DNA of 64,000 nucleotides, taken from Paradesertivirga mongoliensis. Its GTDB lineage: Bacteria > Bacteroidota > Bacteroidia > Sphingobacteriales > Sphingobacteriaceae. This document shows positions 16,226-27,096 of this stretch, piece after piece. Position numbers and translations under genes: made by a program. Under the pieces are notes generated by a model. The model did no database searches. It was not told the origin of the DNA and saw only the letters and a list, made by a program, of their open reading frames with translations. The DNA lies in the NCBI RefSeq assembly GCF_024436395.1, contig NZ_JAFMZO010000002.1:930001-994000 (forward strand), read 5' to 3'. The first letter of the stretch is position 1, and the number at the start of each line of letters is the position of its first letter.

Positions 16226-16820
16226 ATGTGTCTATCTCCTCTCTTAACATTTCAAATCGTTTAACCGCATTTTCCTTATCTTCCCACAAATAGCCAAGTA
16301 CTGCTATCCCATAGAAGCCTCTTTCCAGGGTTTCTGTTGAATTAGAAAGATTTATTCCACCCAGTGCATACGCTGGAAATCCCTTTGCAAAGTCAGGGAC
16401 CGTACTTAAGGCTCTATTGGCCATGTAACCGCGTTTTGAAACGCTGTCATAAACCGGGCTCATAAAGCAATAATCGATTTTCCTGCCCTGCAGTTCCTTC
16501 AGTTCTTCCCAGGTATGCAACGAGCATGACACGATATATTCGGGGTCTCCTAAATCAGCGTTCAAAATATCGTGGTAGGAGTAATGTTTTCCACCCAGAT
16601 TCAACTCTGTTACTAAATCCGGATGATAGTGCACACTTATATACTTTCTGAATTTAGGTGATATTTGAGCTGCTAATTGTCGTATTTCATCACAACCGTG
16701 TCCGGGTTTTCGCAAATGAAGCCTCTTTAACCCAGCTTTAAAAAGCTGGTTGAGAAGATTCGCCTCACCTGCAAAACAATCAGGGTCTGTTATTACGATT
16801 AATCTATCCACTCCCGGCAA
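16215..16820 (-). CDS. ThiE/TenI-family protein (probable thiazole tautomerase or second thiamine-phosphate synthase)
   Basis: A 201-residue TIM-barrel protein related to ThiE. It keeps LHLRKPG in place of VQLR.K, an HYHPDLV segment and DYCFMSPVYDSVSKRGY where ThiE binds pyrophosphate, but lacks the DDHxxA and HLGQ(E)D motifs needed for thiamin phosphate synthesis. TenI proteins of this type catalyse aromatisation of the thiazole carboxylate made by ThiG, which fits the position beside thiC and thiD. Whether it still makes thiamin phosphate is unknown. Confidence 0.75.
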   Translation of the reverse strand: MPGVDRLIVITDPDCFAGEANLLNQLFKAGLKRLHLRKPGHGCDEIRQLAAQISPKFRKYISVHYHPDLVTELNLGGKHYSYHDILNADLGDPEYIVSCSLHTWEELKELQGRKIDYCFMSPVYDSVSKRGYMANRALSTVPDFAKGFPAYALGGINLSNSTETLERGFYGIAVLGYLWEDKENAVKRFEMLREEIDTYVC

Positions 16821-16843
16821 TTCAGTTGATGATACCTTTGTTA

Positions 16844-18929
<2,086 letters not shown>

Positions 18930-18943
18930 ACATGCAGAATTAT

Positions 18944-19052
18944 AACTTCAGGAGGTGTCATCGAAGAGATGAGTTGATCGCTTTTCCTTACGCCAGTATT
19001 ACCTGGTTCAAGTTATGAGGGTATGTCTCAGCCTTTCGGCACCCCTAAAGTT
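18944..19052 (-). promoter_or_regulatory. TPP (thi-box) riboswitch
   Basis: Read on the minus strand, this leader has the thi-box core: GGGGTGCC, then CTGAGA (19026-19031), ACCC, GAACCAGGTAATACTGGCG and GTAAGG. The closing P1 helix is clear: AACTTTAGG plus GGTG at the 5' end pair with CACC, one bulged T, and CCTGAAGTT at the 3' end (18944-18957). The 3' strand lies about 15 bases from the thiS start. High TPP should fold the aptamer and reduce expression of all nine downstream genes; whether this acts on translation or transcription is not decided by the sequence. Confidence 0.95.
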
Positions 19053-19056
19053 GCGG

Positions 19057-19088
19057 TAAAGGTAAATGCTTTTTAATGAAAACAGCAA
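19057..19088 (-). promoter_or_regulatory. Promoter of the thi operon
   Basis: On the minus strand TTG (19086-19088), 21 bases, then TACCTTTA (19057-19064) match the Bacteroidota TTG/TAnnTTTG promoter with one mismatch. Transcription would start right at the 5' edge of the riboswitch. Confidence 0.6.
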
Positions 19089-19124
19089 GAACAAATAATA
19101 TTTTTCTGTCTTGCTCTGAAAACG

Positions 19125-20276
19125 TCAGTGATTCGACATTAGAGCTGAATTAAATTTAATCAGGAGTCTGATTAAATCTTCATGTTCGGTAAGCGGTAAA
19201 GTAGAGGCCCTGTCGTATATATCGTGATATGCTTTGATTCCTCCCATAGTGTAGATAAAAAAAGAAGGAACACCTTTTTCTGTAAACCAATAGTGATCGC
19301 TGTTAGCAGCTTTTCCGCGCGTGTTAACTTTCGGAAGATATTTCCCCTCGCTATTTATCCGGTTAAGCAGTTCAAACTCCCTGGTGTATACACTTCCGTT
19401 TACAACAGTAATACCCTCCTGCCCTGTGCCGGCAAGGTCCGTATTTATCAGGAATCGAATTTTTTTCAGATCGATAAGGGGATTCTGTGAGAAATGCAGA
19501 GAACCCAGCAAGCCTGCTTCTTCGGCCCCAAAACAGATAAACACCACCGAATATCTCGGGGGCTTAGCAGCATAATGCCTGGCCAGATTCAGGAGCAAAG
19601 CAATTCCACTTGCATTGTCATTCGCTCCCGGAAAATAAGTATCAGCCCCCATCCCTCCTAAATGATCGTAGTGGGCTGTAATGACAATCATCGAATCTGG
19701 AACTGCAGTTCCCCGCACCATACCAGCTACATTGAAAGCCTTAAAGCTCTTTATAAACCTGTTTTCGACATTCAATTTAATTTTCTGCGGAAGACTTTGA
19801 ATGGCACTTCTGTTGACCAGAATCTGAGTATTTTCTGAGGTTTGTTGCGCCACCGACCAGGTGAGCTTATCTTTTATGGTAAGAACGATCCGATTTTCAT
19901 CGTTCACAAAGTTGAGGCTGTCTTTTTGAAACAGTTTACAGGATTCTTTTATACCGCGGCTATCCGGACTTACAATAAAATCCCCTCCTGGTACAAGAGC
20001 GATCCCATTAAGAGACACCTCCATTTTACCCGGGAAGGTGTTTACCGACAGATAAAATTCCTGAAGGTAGGATTGTTGGTTTAAGGGCTTCAAACCATAC
20101 GACTCTAACTGAGCCTTTAAGAATTGTGCAGTTTTAGTTGCACCCTCGTTGGTATATCCACGTCCCCAATATGGCGGAGATGTTAAAGTGTCTATTATTT
20201 TCCTTGAAAACGCCAAGTCTTGCGTAAAAGCATTACCGAAAACCGTGCTAAAAAAGACTAGAAAAAAAATTCTCAT
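19125..20276 (-). CDS. Secreted M28-family zinc aminopeptidase
   Basis: A 383-residue protein with a signal peptide (1-19, ending AFTQ). The M28 metallopeptidase domain has the zinc ligands and catalytic acids in order: TAHYDHLGG, the bridging Asp in PGANDNASGIALL, GAEEAGLLGS (general-base and metal-binding Glu), NTDLAGT and the late His in SDHYWF. Members trim N-terminal residues from peptides in the periplasm or outside the cell. It sits alone between the thi operon and the tRNA-like gene, on the same strand. Confidence 0.92.
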   Translation of the reverse strand: MRIFFLVFFSTVFGNAFTQDLAFSRKIIDTLTSPPYWGRGYTNEGATKTAQFLKAQLESYGLKPLNQQSYLQEFYLSVNTFPGKMEVSLNGIALVPGGDFIVSPDSRGIKESCKLFQKDSLNFVNDENRIVLTIKDKLTWSVAQQTSENTQILVNRSAIQSLPQKIKLNVENRFIKSFKAFNVAGMVRGTAVPDSMIVITAHYDHLGGMGADTYFPGANDNASGIALLLNLARHYAAKPPRYSVVFICFGAEEAGLLGSLHFSQNPLIDLKKIRFLINTDLAGTGQEGITVVNGSVYTREFELLNRINSEGKYLPKVNTRGKAANSDHYWFTEKGVPSFFIYTMGGIKAYHDIYDRASTLPLTEHEDLIRLLIKFNSALMSNH

Positions 20277-20311
20277 GGGATACTAAAATAGGAATTCGCT
20301 TGTGAGGGAGC

Positions 20312-20343
20312 AAAAAAATAGAGCTCTTGATCTAAGAGCTCTA
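20312..20343 (-). terminator. Rho-independent terminator of the tRNA-like RNA
   Basis: A perfect ten-base stem, TAGAGCTCTT with AAGAGCTCTA around a five-base loop (20319-20343), is followed on the minus strand by seven T. It begins 12 bases after the 3' end of the tRNA-like gene and precedes the M28 gene, so the small RNA appears to be its own transcript. Confidence 0.85.
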
Positions 20344-20354
20344 CCTAAAAGATG

Positions 20355-20464
20355 CTGTAGGGGAAGGAATCGAACCTTCAAGGAGTGGTTAGCCCGTTAC
20401 CGGATTTCCCAGATTCTCCGCCACCGAGACAAGGAGGTGTGTCTGCCAGTTTCACCACCCTACA
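20355..20464 (-). tRNA. Atypical class II tRNA-like gene (Leu-type body, apparent GUC loop)
   Basis: A 110-nt RNA with a perfect 7-bp acceptor stem (TGTAGGG with CCCTACA, extendable to 8 by an outer C-G), T8, a Leu-type D arm (GTG-AAACTGGCAGA-CAC), and a perfect T arm (GAAGG-TTCGATT-CCTTC). The anticodon arm by position is CCTCC-TTGTCTC-GGTGG: a 5-bp stem with a T-T mismatch, T33, triplet GTC and an unusual pyrimidine at 37. The variable region is 41 nt, roughly twice that of normal class II tRNAs, and can form GGAG/CTCC with an internal TCCG-GTAA-CGGG hairpin. CCA is not encoded. It has a promoter and terminator. Identity is uncertain: a specialised tRNA, a non-translating tRNA-like RNA or a decaying tRNA. 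Confidence 0.7.
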
Positions 20465-20496
20465 GTTTGCAGCGATTTTTTAACGAATCGTTAATA

Positions 20497-20527
20497 CAAA
20501 GGTAAAACCACCATCCGTAGATTACAA
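20497..20527 (-). promoter_or_regulatory. Promoter of the tRNA-like RNA
   Basis: On the minus strand TTG (20525-20527), 20 bases, then TACCTTTG (20497-20504) match the Bacteroidota TTG/TAnnTTTG consensus exactly. The -7 box ends 33 bases from the RNA 5' end, leaving a short leader for processing. Confidence 0.7.
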
Positions 20528-20552
20528 GTCTTTTAAAACAAAATACCCATTT

Positions 20553-20572
20553 TTAAATTATCGATAATTTAA
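20553..20572. repeat. Perfect 20-bp palindrome between the tRNA-like gene and hscA
   Basis: TTAAATTATCGATAATTTAA is identical to its own reverse complement. It lies 26 bases upstream of the -33 element of the tRNA-like gene and about 180 bases upstream of hscA, in a 290-base gap that otherwise shows no ORF. It could be an operator for either divergent unit; the AT-rich context makes a chance origin possible. Confidence 0.5.
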
Positions 20573-20754
20573 GTACGAAAAATTGCCAATATCTAAACGA
20601 CAGTAGAATTAAGGGTCGATTTATTGCAAATTTATTAATCGCGTACAAACAAAGTTCAACCGCTTTTATTTATAAACTGTCATTTGCCCGTTATATAAGA
20701 ATCATTAATTTCTGAATCCTTTTAAACTAAGTAAATTGCAGCTTTTAAATTATT

Positions 20755-22611
20755 ATGGCCAAAGTTTCTATTAATATCGCAACGGGTTCTATTCAGAAAG
20801 AAGATATTATTGTCGGTATCGATCTCGGCACTACTAACAGCCTGGTAGCATTTATCAACCCCGAGGGGACCGCACAAGTGATCAACGATGCTGGAAAAGG
20901 TGTACTGGTACCGTCCATTGTCCATTTTAATACTGATGGGAGCCCTGTAGTTGGAAATGAAGCGAAAGAATTTTTAATCTCTGATCCTCAAAATACCATA
21001 TTTTCCGTAAAACGATTATTAGGACGATCGTATCACGATATTGAAGCTTATCAGAATCTGTTTTCATATAAAGTAATTGATGATGACAGCGAAAGCCTCG
21101 TCAAAATAAAAGTAGGCGACCGCTTTTATACTCCTATAGAACTTTCGGCCATGATCTTGAAAGAGCTGAAAGAGCGGGCGGAACATGCGCTTAAAACTCC
21201 GGTTAATCGAGCGGTTATTACGGTTCCTGCCTATTTCAACGACAGCCAGCGGCAGGCAACCCGCGATGCCGGAAAGCTTGCAGGGTTGGACGTTCTTAGA
21301 ATTGTTAACGAACCTACAGCGGCAAGTTTAGCTTACGGAATCGGGTTAAACCCGGAAGAAGAAAAAACTATAGCGGTTTATGACCTTGGCGGAGGCACTT
21401 TCGACGTGTCAATCCTGAAGATTCAAAATGGAATTTTCGAAGTGTTATCTACTAACGGAAATACATTCTTAGGAGGAGATGATTTTGACCGGGCAATAGT
21501 TAATTACTGGATCGAGCAAAACAAGCTTGATCCGGATGAAGTAACCTCCAATTCGGAATTAACACAAGAACTTCGGCTGAAAGCAGAAGAAGCCAAAAAA
21601 GCACTTAGCACACAAAATATATTCACAGGTACGGTAGCTTCACTGCCATGTGCTATTACCCGCCAAACATTTGAAGAATTAATTTCTGGAAAAGTGGAGG
21701 AGACTATTAACGCCTGCAAGAATGCAATGAAAGATGCCGGGCTTAGTATTGAAGATATTGACGAAGTGGTGATGGTGGGAGGTTCAACCCGTACGCCACT
21801 TGTGAAAAACTCGGTCTCGGCATTTTTCAATAAAGACGTGCACGACAAAATAAATCCTGATGAAGTAGTAGCCCTTGGCGCCTCTATACAGGCCGATATT
21901 TTAGCAGGAAACCGCAAAGACATCCTTCTTTTAGATGTTACTCCGCTTTCCTTAGGTATCGAAACCATGGGCGGACTAATGGATGTGATAATTCCCCGCA
22001 ATTCTAAGGTGCCTACAAAAGCCGGACGACAATACACTACTTCCATTGATGGTCAGGTGAATATGAAGATTTCGGTCTTCCAGGGCGAGCGCGATCTGGT
22101 TAAAGAAAACCGAAAACTCGCCGAATTTGATTTAAAAGGTATTCCGGCTATGCCTGCCGGGTTCCCAAAAGTCGACATCAACTTTCTGTTAAACGCCGAC
22201 GGCATTTTGAAGATACAGGCCATTGAACTGCGCTCGGGTGTGAAACAAGAGGTAGACGTAAAACCAACCTATGGCTTAACAGACCAGGAAGTAGAGCAAA
22301 TGTTGTTCGATTCTATCACTCATGCAAAAGAAGATGTTTCTCAGCGAATGATCATCGAAGCTCGCACGGAAGGAGAACAGATGGTGTACACCGCCGAAAG
22401 ATTTATTGAAAAAAATGGCGCCTATTTCTCCATTGAAGAAATTAGTAAAACTCAGGAATACATCCAAGCCCTGCGGGAAGCGCTAACTTCGGGCAACAAA
22501 GACTTAATTCACAAAAAGATTGATGAATTGAATGAGTTTACCCGGCCTTTTGCCGAGCGTTTAATGGACCAGGCAATAGGACAAGCAATGAAGGGAAAAG
22601 CGATCGAATAA
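20755..22611 (+). CDS. hscA: Fe-S protein assembly chaperone HscA (Hsp70 family)
   Basis: A 618-residue Hsp70 of HscA length (E. coli 616). The nucleotide-binding domain has phosphate loops [13 protein letters not shown] at about 22-34 and [14 protein letters not shown], and the VGGSTRTP segment; the substrate-binding domain follows from about 385 with [14 protein letters not shown]. The short linker and short helical lid, plus the N-terminal extension before VGIDLGTT, favour HscA over DnaK. HscA remodels the IscU scaffold with ATP to deliver iron-sulfur clusters. No other isc genes are nearby. Confidence 0.9.
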   Translation: MAKVSINIATGSIQKEDIIVGIDLGTTNSLVAFINPEGTAQVINDAGKGVLVPSIVHFNTDGSPVVGNEAKEFLISDPQNTIFSVKRLLGRSYHDIEAYQNLFSYKVIDDDSESLVKIKVGDRFYTPIELSAMILKELKERAEHALKTPVNRAVITVPAYFNDSQRQATRDAGKLAGLDVLRIVNEPTAASLAYGIGLNPEEEKTIAVYDLGGGTFDVSILKIQNGIFEVLSTNGNTFLGGDDFDRAIVNYWIEQNKLDPDEVTSNSELTQELRLKAEEAKKALSTQNIFTGTVASLPCAITRQTFEELISGKVEETINACKNAMKDAGLSIEDIDEVVMVGGSTRTPLVKNSVSAFFNKDVHDKINPDEVVALGASIQADILAGNRKDILLLDVTPLSLGIETMGGLMDVIIPRNSKVPTKAGRQYTTSIDGQVNMKISVFQGERDLVKENRKLAEFDLKGIPAMPAGFPKVDINFLLNADGILKIQAIELRSGVKQEVDVKPTYGLTDQEVEQMLFDSITHAKEDVSQRMIIEARTEGEQMVYTAERFIEKNGAYFSIEEISKTQEYIQALREALTSGNKDLIHKKIDELNEFTRPFAERLMDQAIGQAMKGKAIE

Positions 22612-22677
22612 GCTCTATACCGACTTGCAGTAATTCAGTTTAAAATTTCCTGCATCAATGAATAATTTCGCCACACT

Positions 22678-23430
22678 TTGACAGCGATCTTTTCTTATCA
22701 TCTGAGTCTTGAAAATTGGCTATTGATAGGGCTCGTAGCACTTCTAACCGGGATGTCTAAAACCGGGGTTCATGGCGCAGGTATGCTATCCGCTCCGCTG
22801 TTGGCGCTTGTTTTTGGTGGACATAGTTCGAGCGGGATTATACTTCCAATGCTAATCATTGCAGATGTCTTTGGTGTTTGGTATTACCACCGCCATGCTT
22901 CATGGCACCACCTTAAACTCTTGTTTCCATGGGCTGGATTGGGTATTGTCGCTGGCACTTTCGCCGGAGCTTATATCGACGATAAAACCTTCAAACTCAT
23001 CATGGCAATAACTATCTTCATTAGTATCCCTTTGATGATCTGGTTAAAGGGGCACAAAAAAGAAGAAATTCCTAAGACAGGTTGGTTTTCCGTATCGACT
23101 GGCATTGCAGGCGGCTTCACGTCGATGGTTGGTAATTTGGCTGGAAGCGTTATGGCTGTCTATCTGCTCGCAGCAAGGCTCCCTAAGAATGTCTATATCG
23201 GAACCACAGCCTGGTTCTTCCTGGTAATAAACTGGGCAAAAGTCCCCTTCCATGTATTTAGCTGGCACACCATCACCTTAAAAACTGCATTACTTTCGCT
23301 GGTTGTAAGCCCGTTGATTCTGCTTGGGGCTGCCGTCGGTATTTTTATTGTGAAAAGAATCCCCGAGAAGCATTATCGCTGGTTTATCATTGTGATGACT
23401 ATTGCGGCCGCTGTGTTTATGCTGCTTTAG
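22678..23430 (+). CDS. TauE/SafE-family membrane permease (sulfite/anion exporter type)
   Basis: About 250 residues with seven or eight predicted transmembrane helices. The N-terminal LLIGLVALLTGMSKTGVHGAGML is the family signature, and the two-fold repeat appears again near 140 (SVSTGIAGGFTSMVGNLAGSV). The start is a TTG at 22678: there is no in-frame ATG before residue 25, and starting there would delete the first helix. The family exports sulfite, sulfoacetate or other anions; the substrate is unknown. Its end overlaps the end of the convergent topoisomerase gene by 14 bases. Confidence 0.85.
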   Translation: MTAIFSYHLSLENWLLIGLVALLTGMSKTGVHGAGMLSAPLLALVFGGHSSSGIILPMLIIADVFGVWYYHRHASWHHLKLLFPWAGLGIVAGTFAGAYIDDKTFKLIMAITIFISIPLMIWLKGHKKEEIPKTGWFSVSTGIAGGFTSMVGNLAGSVMAVYLLAARLPKNVYIGTTAWFFLVINWAKVPFHVFSWHTITLKTALLSLVVSPLILLGAAVGIFIVKRIPEKHYRWFIIVMTIAAAVFMLL

Positions 23431-24490
23431 AAAGTTGCTTCTTCTTCCGTTCGTTTTTTAGATAACTTAACAAAACTTTCTCGTCCACATTAAGCGCAAC
23501 ATCATCTGCTGCCGGAAGAATATTTTTAACCTTTTTCAAATATGGATATAAAGTTCCGCTTTCATACGACTCGATGAGCGGTGGAAAAACATAATACTTT
23601 TTACAAACCGTACGCGTATTTCCTAACTTCGAGGAGACTTCGTCAAGCATAGCTACAGTTACTTTTTTCCGTTTTGATTCCAGTTCGGTATATTCATATT
23701 GCGAATAGATGCGTAAAGCCTCCAAAGACCCAAACCAGGTTCTGAAATCCTTAGCGGTGAAATCACAGCAGGTTATCTCTTTAATATAGCGGTTAATCAT
23801 TCCCGAGTCGATAGACTTACGTTCCCCACCCGGGGTGTAAAACTGAAAAAGTTCCTGTCCGGGGATATCCCTGCACTTTTTCACCAGCTTTGCCAGTGTC
23901 CGATCGTTCAGGTCGATATCATGCATTACTCCTTTCTTCCCTTTAAAAGACAGCTTCATGCTCGTGCCATTAATTTTGATGTGTTTATCCCGTAAGGTGC
24001 TCAAACCATACGAACCATAAAGCTGCTTATACGATTCATTCCCAATTCTGATAAGAGTCTTTTCCATCAAACTTACTGATATGGCCAAAACCTTGCGTTC
24101 GTCCATCTCTCGCCTCTTCAAATCCTTTCGTAAGTTTCTTCTAAACTCAGGCAGCTTTTTTCCGAATTCTAAAAGCCTGTAAAACTTACTTTCATTCCGC
24201 GATTTCGCCCAATCATGATGGTAGCGGTATTGTTTACGCCCCGCCTGGTCAATGCCTGTTGCCTGCAGATGAGCGTTAGCTTTGGGAGCTATCCATACAT
24301 TCTGCCAGGCCGGCGGAAGTACAAGCTTCCTGATCCGCTCCAGCGTTCGAACATCTGTAATCTCCTCACCTTTCGGATTTAAATACCGATATCCTTCCTT
24401 AACAAGCTCCCGGCTTATTCCGGGTGTGGAATCAGTTACATAAATCAGATTATTTTCATCAAGCAGAATTTCGGTATCGCTCATGCCCAA
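23417..24490 (-). CDS. DNA topoisomerase IB (poxvirus-like)
   Basis: A 357-residue bacterial type IB topoisomerase. It has the N-terminal domain with PPAWQNVWIAPKANAHLQATGIDQAGRKQ at about 57-86 and the catalytic domain with KDFRTWFGSLEAL (the Arg of the active site) and the nucleophilic Tyr in CKKYYVFP near residue 310. The enzyme relaxes supercoils through a 3'-phosphotyrosine intermediate. The family occurs patchily in bacteria and is common in soil Bacteroidota. It is followed ten bases upstream by a hydrolase gene on the same strand. Confidence 0.93.
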   Translation of the reverse strand: MGMSDTEILLDENNLIYVTDSTPGISRELVKEGYRYLNPKGEEITDVRTLERIRKLVLPPAWQNVWIAPKANAHLQATGIDQAGRKQYRYHHDWAKSRNESKFYRLLEFGKKLPEFRRNLRKDLKRREMDERKVLAISVSLMEKTLIRIGNESYKQLYGSYGLSTLRDKHIKINGTSMKLSFKGKKGVMHDIDLNDRTLAKLVKKCRDIPGQELFQFYTPGGERKSIDSGMINRYIKEITCCDFTAKDFRTWFGSLEALRIYSQYEYTELESKRKKVTVAMLDEVSSKLGNTRTVCKKYYVFPPLIESYESGTLYPYLKKVKNILPAADDVALNVDEKVLLSYLKNERKKKQLSKAA

Positions 24491-24499
24491 TTAAAACAA

Positions 24500-25321
24500 T
24501 CAGGCAAGGAAATGTTTGTTCAGAAAGGTGTTTAAGGTTTTGTTAAAATGCCAAGGGTTCTCAAGGTTGGGTAGATGCCCAGAGTTTGGAACAGATTCAT
24601 ATTCGGCGCCGGGAATTCCATCAATCAGCTGACGGGTGTGCTCTTCGCTCATCAGTTTATCGCCCTCCCCTCTTATTACCAGCGTCGGGATTTTGATGTT
24701 GGCCAAAGAAGCGCTGGTATCTGTTCTTGAGGCAAGGGCGAGCAGCGCAGAGCAAATGGTCTCATCGGCGGTACTGCTAATCTGCTTTCTCACTGAACTA
24801 ATTGCATCAGGATTATCCCCGAAGGTTGATTCGGCAAAAACATTTTTTATGAATGCTTCCGTGAATTCATTTTTCTGGCCGTTAAGAATCTGTTGAATGG
24901 AAGTGAATCGCTTTAGCTTGCTCTCGTTCCCGTCGGCAATACAATTGGTATCACATAAAATCACACCTTTTATATTATCCTGAGATAACTCCAGTGCCCT
25001 CAGGGCGATGTAACCACCCATAGAAATACCACAAAGTATGCAGGTTTCGAGCCCGAGCGCTTTTATAAGTTCGATCAGATCGCGCGCAAAAAGATCAATA
25101 CTAAAAAATCGGTGATCGGTGGTACTTTCCCCAAAGCCGCGGATATCAAAAACAAGGCCCTGAACTCCATCAGGAAGCGATTCCATCTGTGATTGCCACA
25201 TAGATTTATTGAAGGGAAAACCGTGTATAAAAACTACGGTAGGTCCGGCCTTTGCAGAAGGTTTTAGGAGGTAAGAAACCGAAATATCAGAGATCTTAGT
25301 GCTTAAAGGTTCCATAAACAC
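24500..25321 (-). CDS. Alpha/beta hydrolase
   Basis: A 273-residue cytoplasmic alpha/beta hydrolase. The oxyanion motif FIHGFPFNKSMW is at about 31-42, the nucleophile S100 in CGISMGGYIAL, the acidic residue in IRGEGDKLM and the His in PNSGHLPNLENP. It resembles the 3-oxoadipate enol-lactonase/haloperoxidase branch, but the substrate cannot be told from sequence. An alternative start two codons downstream is possible. It lies between topoisomerase IB and the glycosyltransferase on one strand. Confidence 0.85.
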   Translation of the reverse strand: MFMEPLSTKISDISVSYLLKPSAKAGPTVVFIHGFPFNKSMWQSQMESLPDGVQGLVFDIRGFGESTTDHRFFSIDLFARDLIELIKALGLETCILCGISMGGYIALRALELSQDNIKGVILCDTNCIADGNESKLKRFTSIQQILNGQKNEFTEAFIKNVFAESTFGDNPDAISSVRKQISSTADETICSALLALASRTDTSASLANIKIPTLVIRGEGDKLMSEEHTRQLIDGIPGAEYESVPNSGHLPNLENPWHFNKTLNTFLNKHFLA

Positions 25322-25331
25322 TAAAGAGAAT

Positions 25332-26435
25332 TTACCAGAGAAAGTTTACAATCCGGTAGCTTTTTCTGGTTTTCGACCTGATCATAAAGGTCAAAAGAAG
25401 ATTAAAAAACAGGCAAATCAAGAATAATATACCTATAAGCGAGAAATTGCCTATAAACCGTAAAGACAGCGCTACATAGATCATCACAATATGAAAGCCC
25501 ATTAGGATTAGCGTTGTTTGCAGATGAGAAAAGCCCATATGCAGCATGCGGTGATGAACATGATTTCTGTCGGCTACGAATGGTGAACCTGTTTTTATAG
25601 TACGAAGCGTGAATACTCTTATGGCATCGAAAATAGGACCTATTAAGATCGCTACCGCGATTGAAGGTGCAGAGCTATAGAATACAATATTAGTTCCGCT
25701 CACCTTATTCAGCTCAATAAACTGAACACATAGCACTATTGATATGAAACCTAAAAGAAGTGAACCGGTATCGCCCATGAAAATCTGGGCTGGAGTGATA
25801 TTGTAACGTAAGAAACCAATGCAAGCGCCAGCTATAATAAATGCCATTGAGGCAAGTATTGTCTCGCCCATCTCGGCAAACATTATTCCCAAGCTAATAT
25901 TTACCACCAGGCCGGTTACCCCAGCCAATCCATCAATCCCGTCGATCAAATTGAAGGCATTGATTACGAACATAATTAACAAAATGGTGAAACTTACACT
26001 TACAAAGTAGGGAATATCATAAATTGAGAAGACGCCGTATAAACTCGTAACTCTTACGTCGGCGAGCAAAACCATAATGGAGGCAACAATAAACTGCATT
26101 CCAAACTTGGTACTCGGATTGACGCCCCATAAGTCGTCTTTGAGGCCTACAGCGAATAATATAAGACAGGATGCCAGAAGGAAATGAAATTCTCTGAAAG
26201 CACCTGCATTCGGTATGAACAGGCTTGAAATCATAAAACTGCAAAAGATCGCTACTCCTCCTAACCTCGAGATGCCAAATTTGTGGTCTTTCCTTTCTGT
26301 ATCAATATCATCAAATAAAGCCCTGTGATTAGCAACGTGTATAATTGATGGGATAGCGATCAATACAAGTACTACCGCAATCAAAAAGATTACTATATAA
26401 AAAAACGGTTCTGGAAGAGTAATGTACTTTAGCAT
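25332..26435 (-). CDS. WecA/TagO/MraY-family undecaprenyl-phosphate sugar-1-phosphate transferase
   Basis: A 367-residue polytopic membrane protein with about ten helices. The catalytic landmarks of the PNPT superfamily are present: D100-D101 in GLKDDLWG, NAFNLIDGIDGLAG at 159-172 and the HHRMLHMGFSH loop near 296-306. The enzyme moves a sugar phosphate (in WecA, GlcNAc-1-P) from a UDP-sugar to undecaprenyl phosphate, the first step of O-antigen or other surface glycan synthesis. No other polysaccharide genes lie nearby. The WecA type is favoured over MraY by the lack of mur neighbours and by its loop pattern. Confidence 0.88.
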   Translation of the reverse strand: MLKYITLPEPFFYIVIFLIAVVLVLIAIPSIIHVANHRALFDDIDTERKDHKFGISRLGGVAIFCSFMISSLFIPNAGAFREFHFLLASCLILFAVGLKDDLWGVNPSTKFGMQFIVASIMVLLADVRVTSLYGVFSIYDIPYFVSVSFTILLIMFVINAFNLIDGIDGLAGVTGLVVNISLGIMFAEMGETILASMAFIIAGACIGFLRYNITPAQIFMGDTGSLLLGFISIVLCVQFIELNKVSGTNIVFYSSAPSIAVAILIGPIFDAIRVFTLRTIKTGSPFVADRNHVHHRMLHMGFSHLQTTLILMGFHIVMIYVALSLRFIGNFSLIGILFLICLFFNLLLTFMIRSKTRKSYRIVNFLW

Positions 26436-26592
26436 GTTTGAACCTCTGCAAGATCAGTAAAATAAATAGATTTTTTTAAAACAAATTGAATATGCAAAAT
26501 GTATCGGCTCTCTTTAGTAATAACAATTCTGAAATTTATACTGACGTTAAGGAAATAAGGTTCTAATTATTTTCTGTGAACCGGATAGCCAT

Positions 26593-27096
26593 CTACCAGC
26601 CACTATCACTGAAGGGCATGAGGTAAATCAATTTAATGGCGGGGGTGTTTCGGCGAACGCCACTGATGGGATTTAATTCGCCTAAATTATAGCCGGCGCT
26701 TAAGCCAACTCTATTGTAAACTGTGTAAATAACTCCGGCGCCAGTTTCCAGGCGCATTGGCGATCTGGATGCATAGAGGGATGTTGACCCCGACCCGCCA
26801 AACACATCGCACTGAAGATACATACTTATACCCTTGTAGATCTTTGCCTGTGAATAGATCCGGCCGCCCATAATATTTTTAAAACCGGCGTTAAACTCAT
26901 AGCCCTTTATCACCGGGCCAAAAGAAAATTGCTGGCCCTGAGGGTTTTGAAAACCTGCCAGAAATGCGCCTTGAAAATTTTCGAACTGATATTTTGCCGT
27001 TCCGGCCTGTGCCGTAACATGCCAACTTAAGCTTTGAGATTTCGCAGAGTAAACAAGAAGAATAAAGGCAGAGAAAGTGAGCAGTTTCTTTAGCAT
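26593..27096 (-). CDS. Small secreted outer-membrane-like protein of unknown function
   Basis: A 167-residue protein with a signal peptide (about 1-20, ending VYSAKSQ). The rest has a beta-barrel-like pattern of alternating residues with glycine/aromatic turns (GRIYSQAKIYKGISMYLQCDV, RLETGAGVIYTVYNRVGLSAGYNLGEL), but it is short and ends with Trp. Function is unknown. It is a single-gene unit on the minus strand. Confidence 0.6.
   Translation of the reverse strand: MLKKLLTFSAFILLVYSAKSQSLSWHVTAQAGTAKYQFENFQGAFLAGFQNPQGQQFSFGPVIKGYEFNAGFKNIMGGRIYSQAKIYKGISMYLQCDVFGGSGSTSLYASRSPMRLETGAGVIYTVYNRVGLSAGYNLGELNPISGVRRNTPAIKLIYLMPFSDSGW

Noticed and set aside
20355..20464. tmRNA or group I intron interrupted tRNA
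   Set aside because: The length of 110 nt is far too short for tmRNA (about 350) or an intron, and all stems of a simple tRNA can be drawn without removing sequence.
21504..22046. 180-codon minus-strand ORF
   Set aside because: It lies wholly inside hscA on the opposite strand and has no recognisable protein pattern; it reflects codon bias of the true gene.
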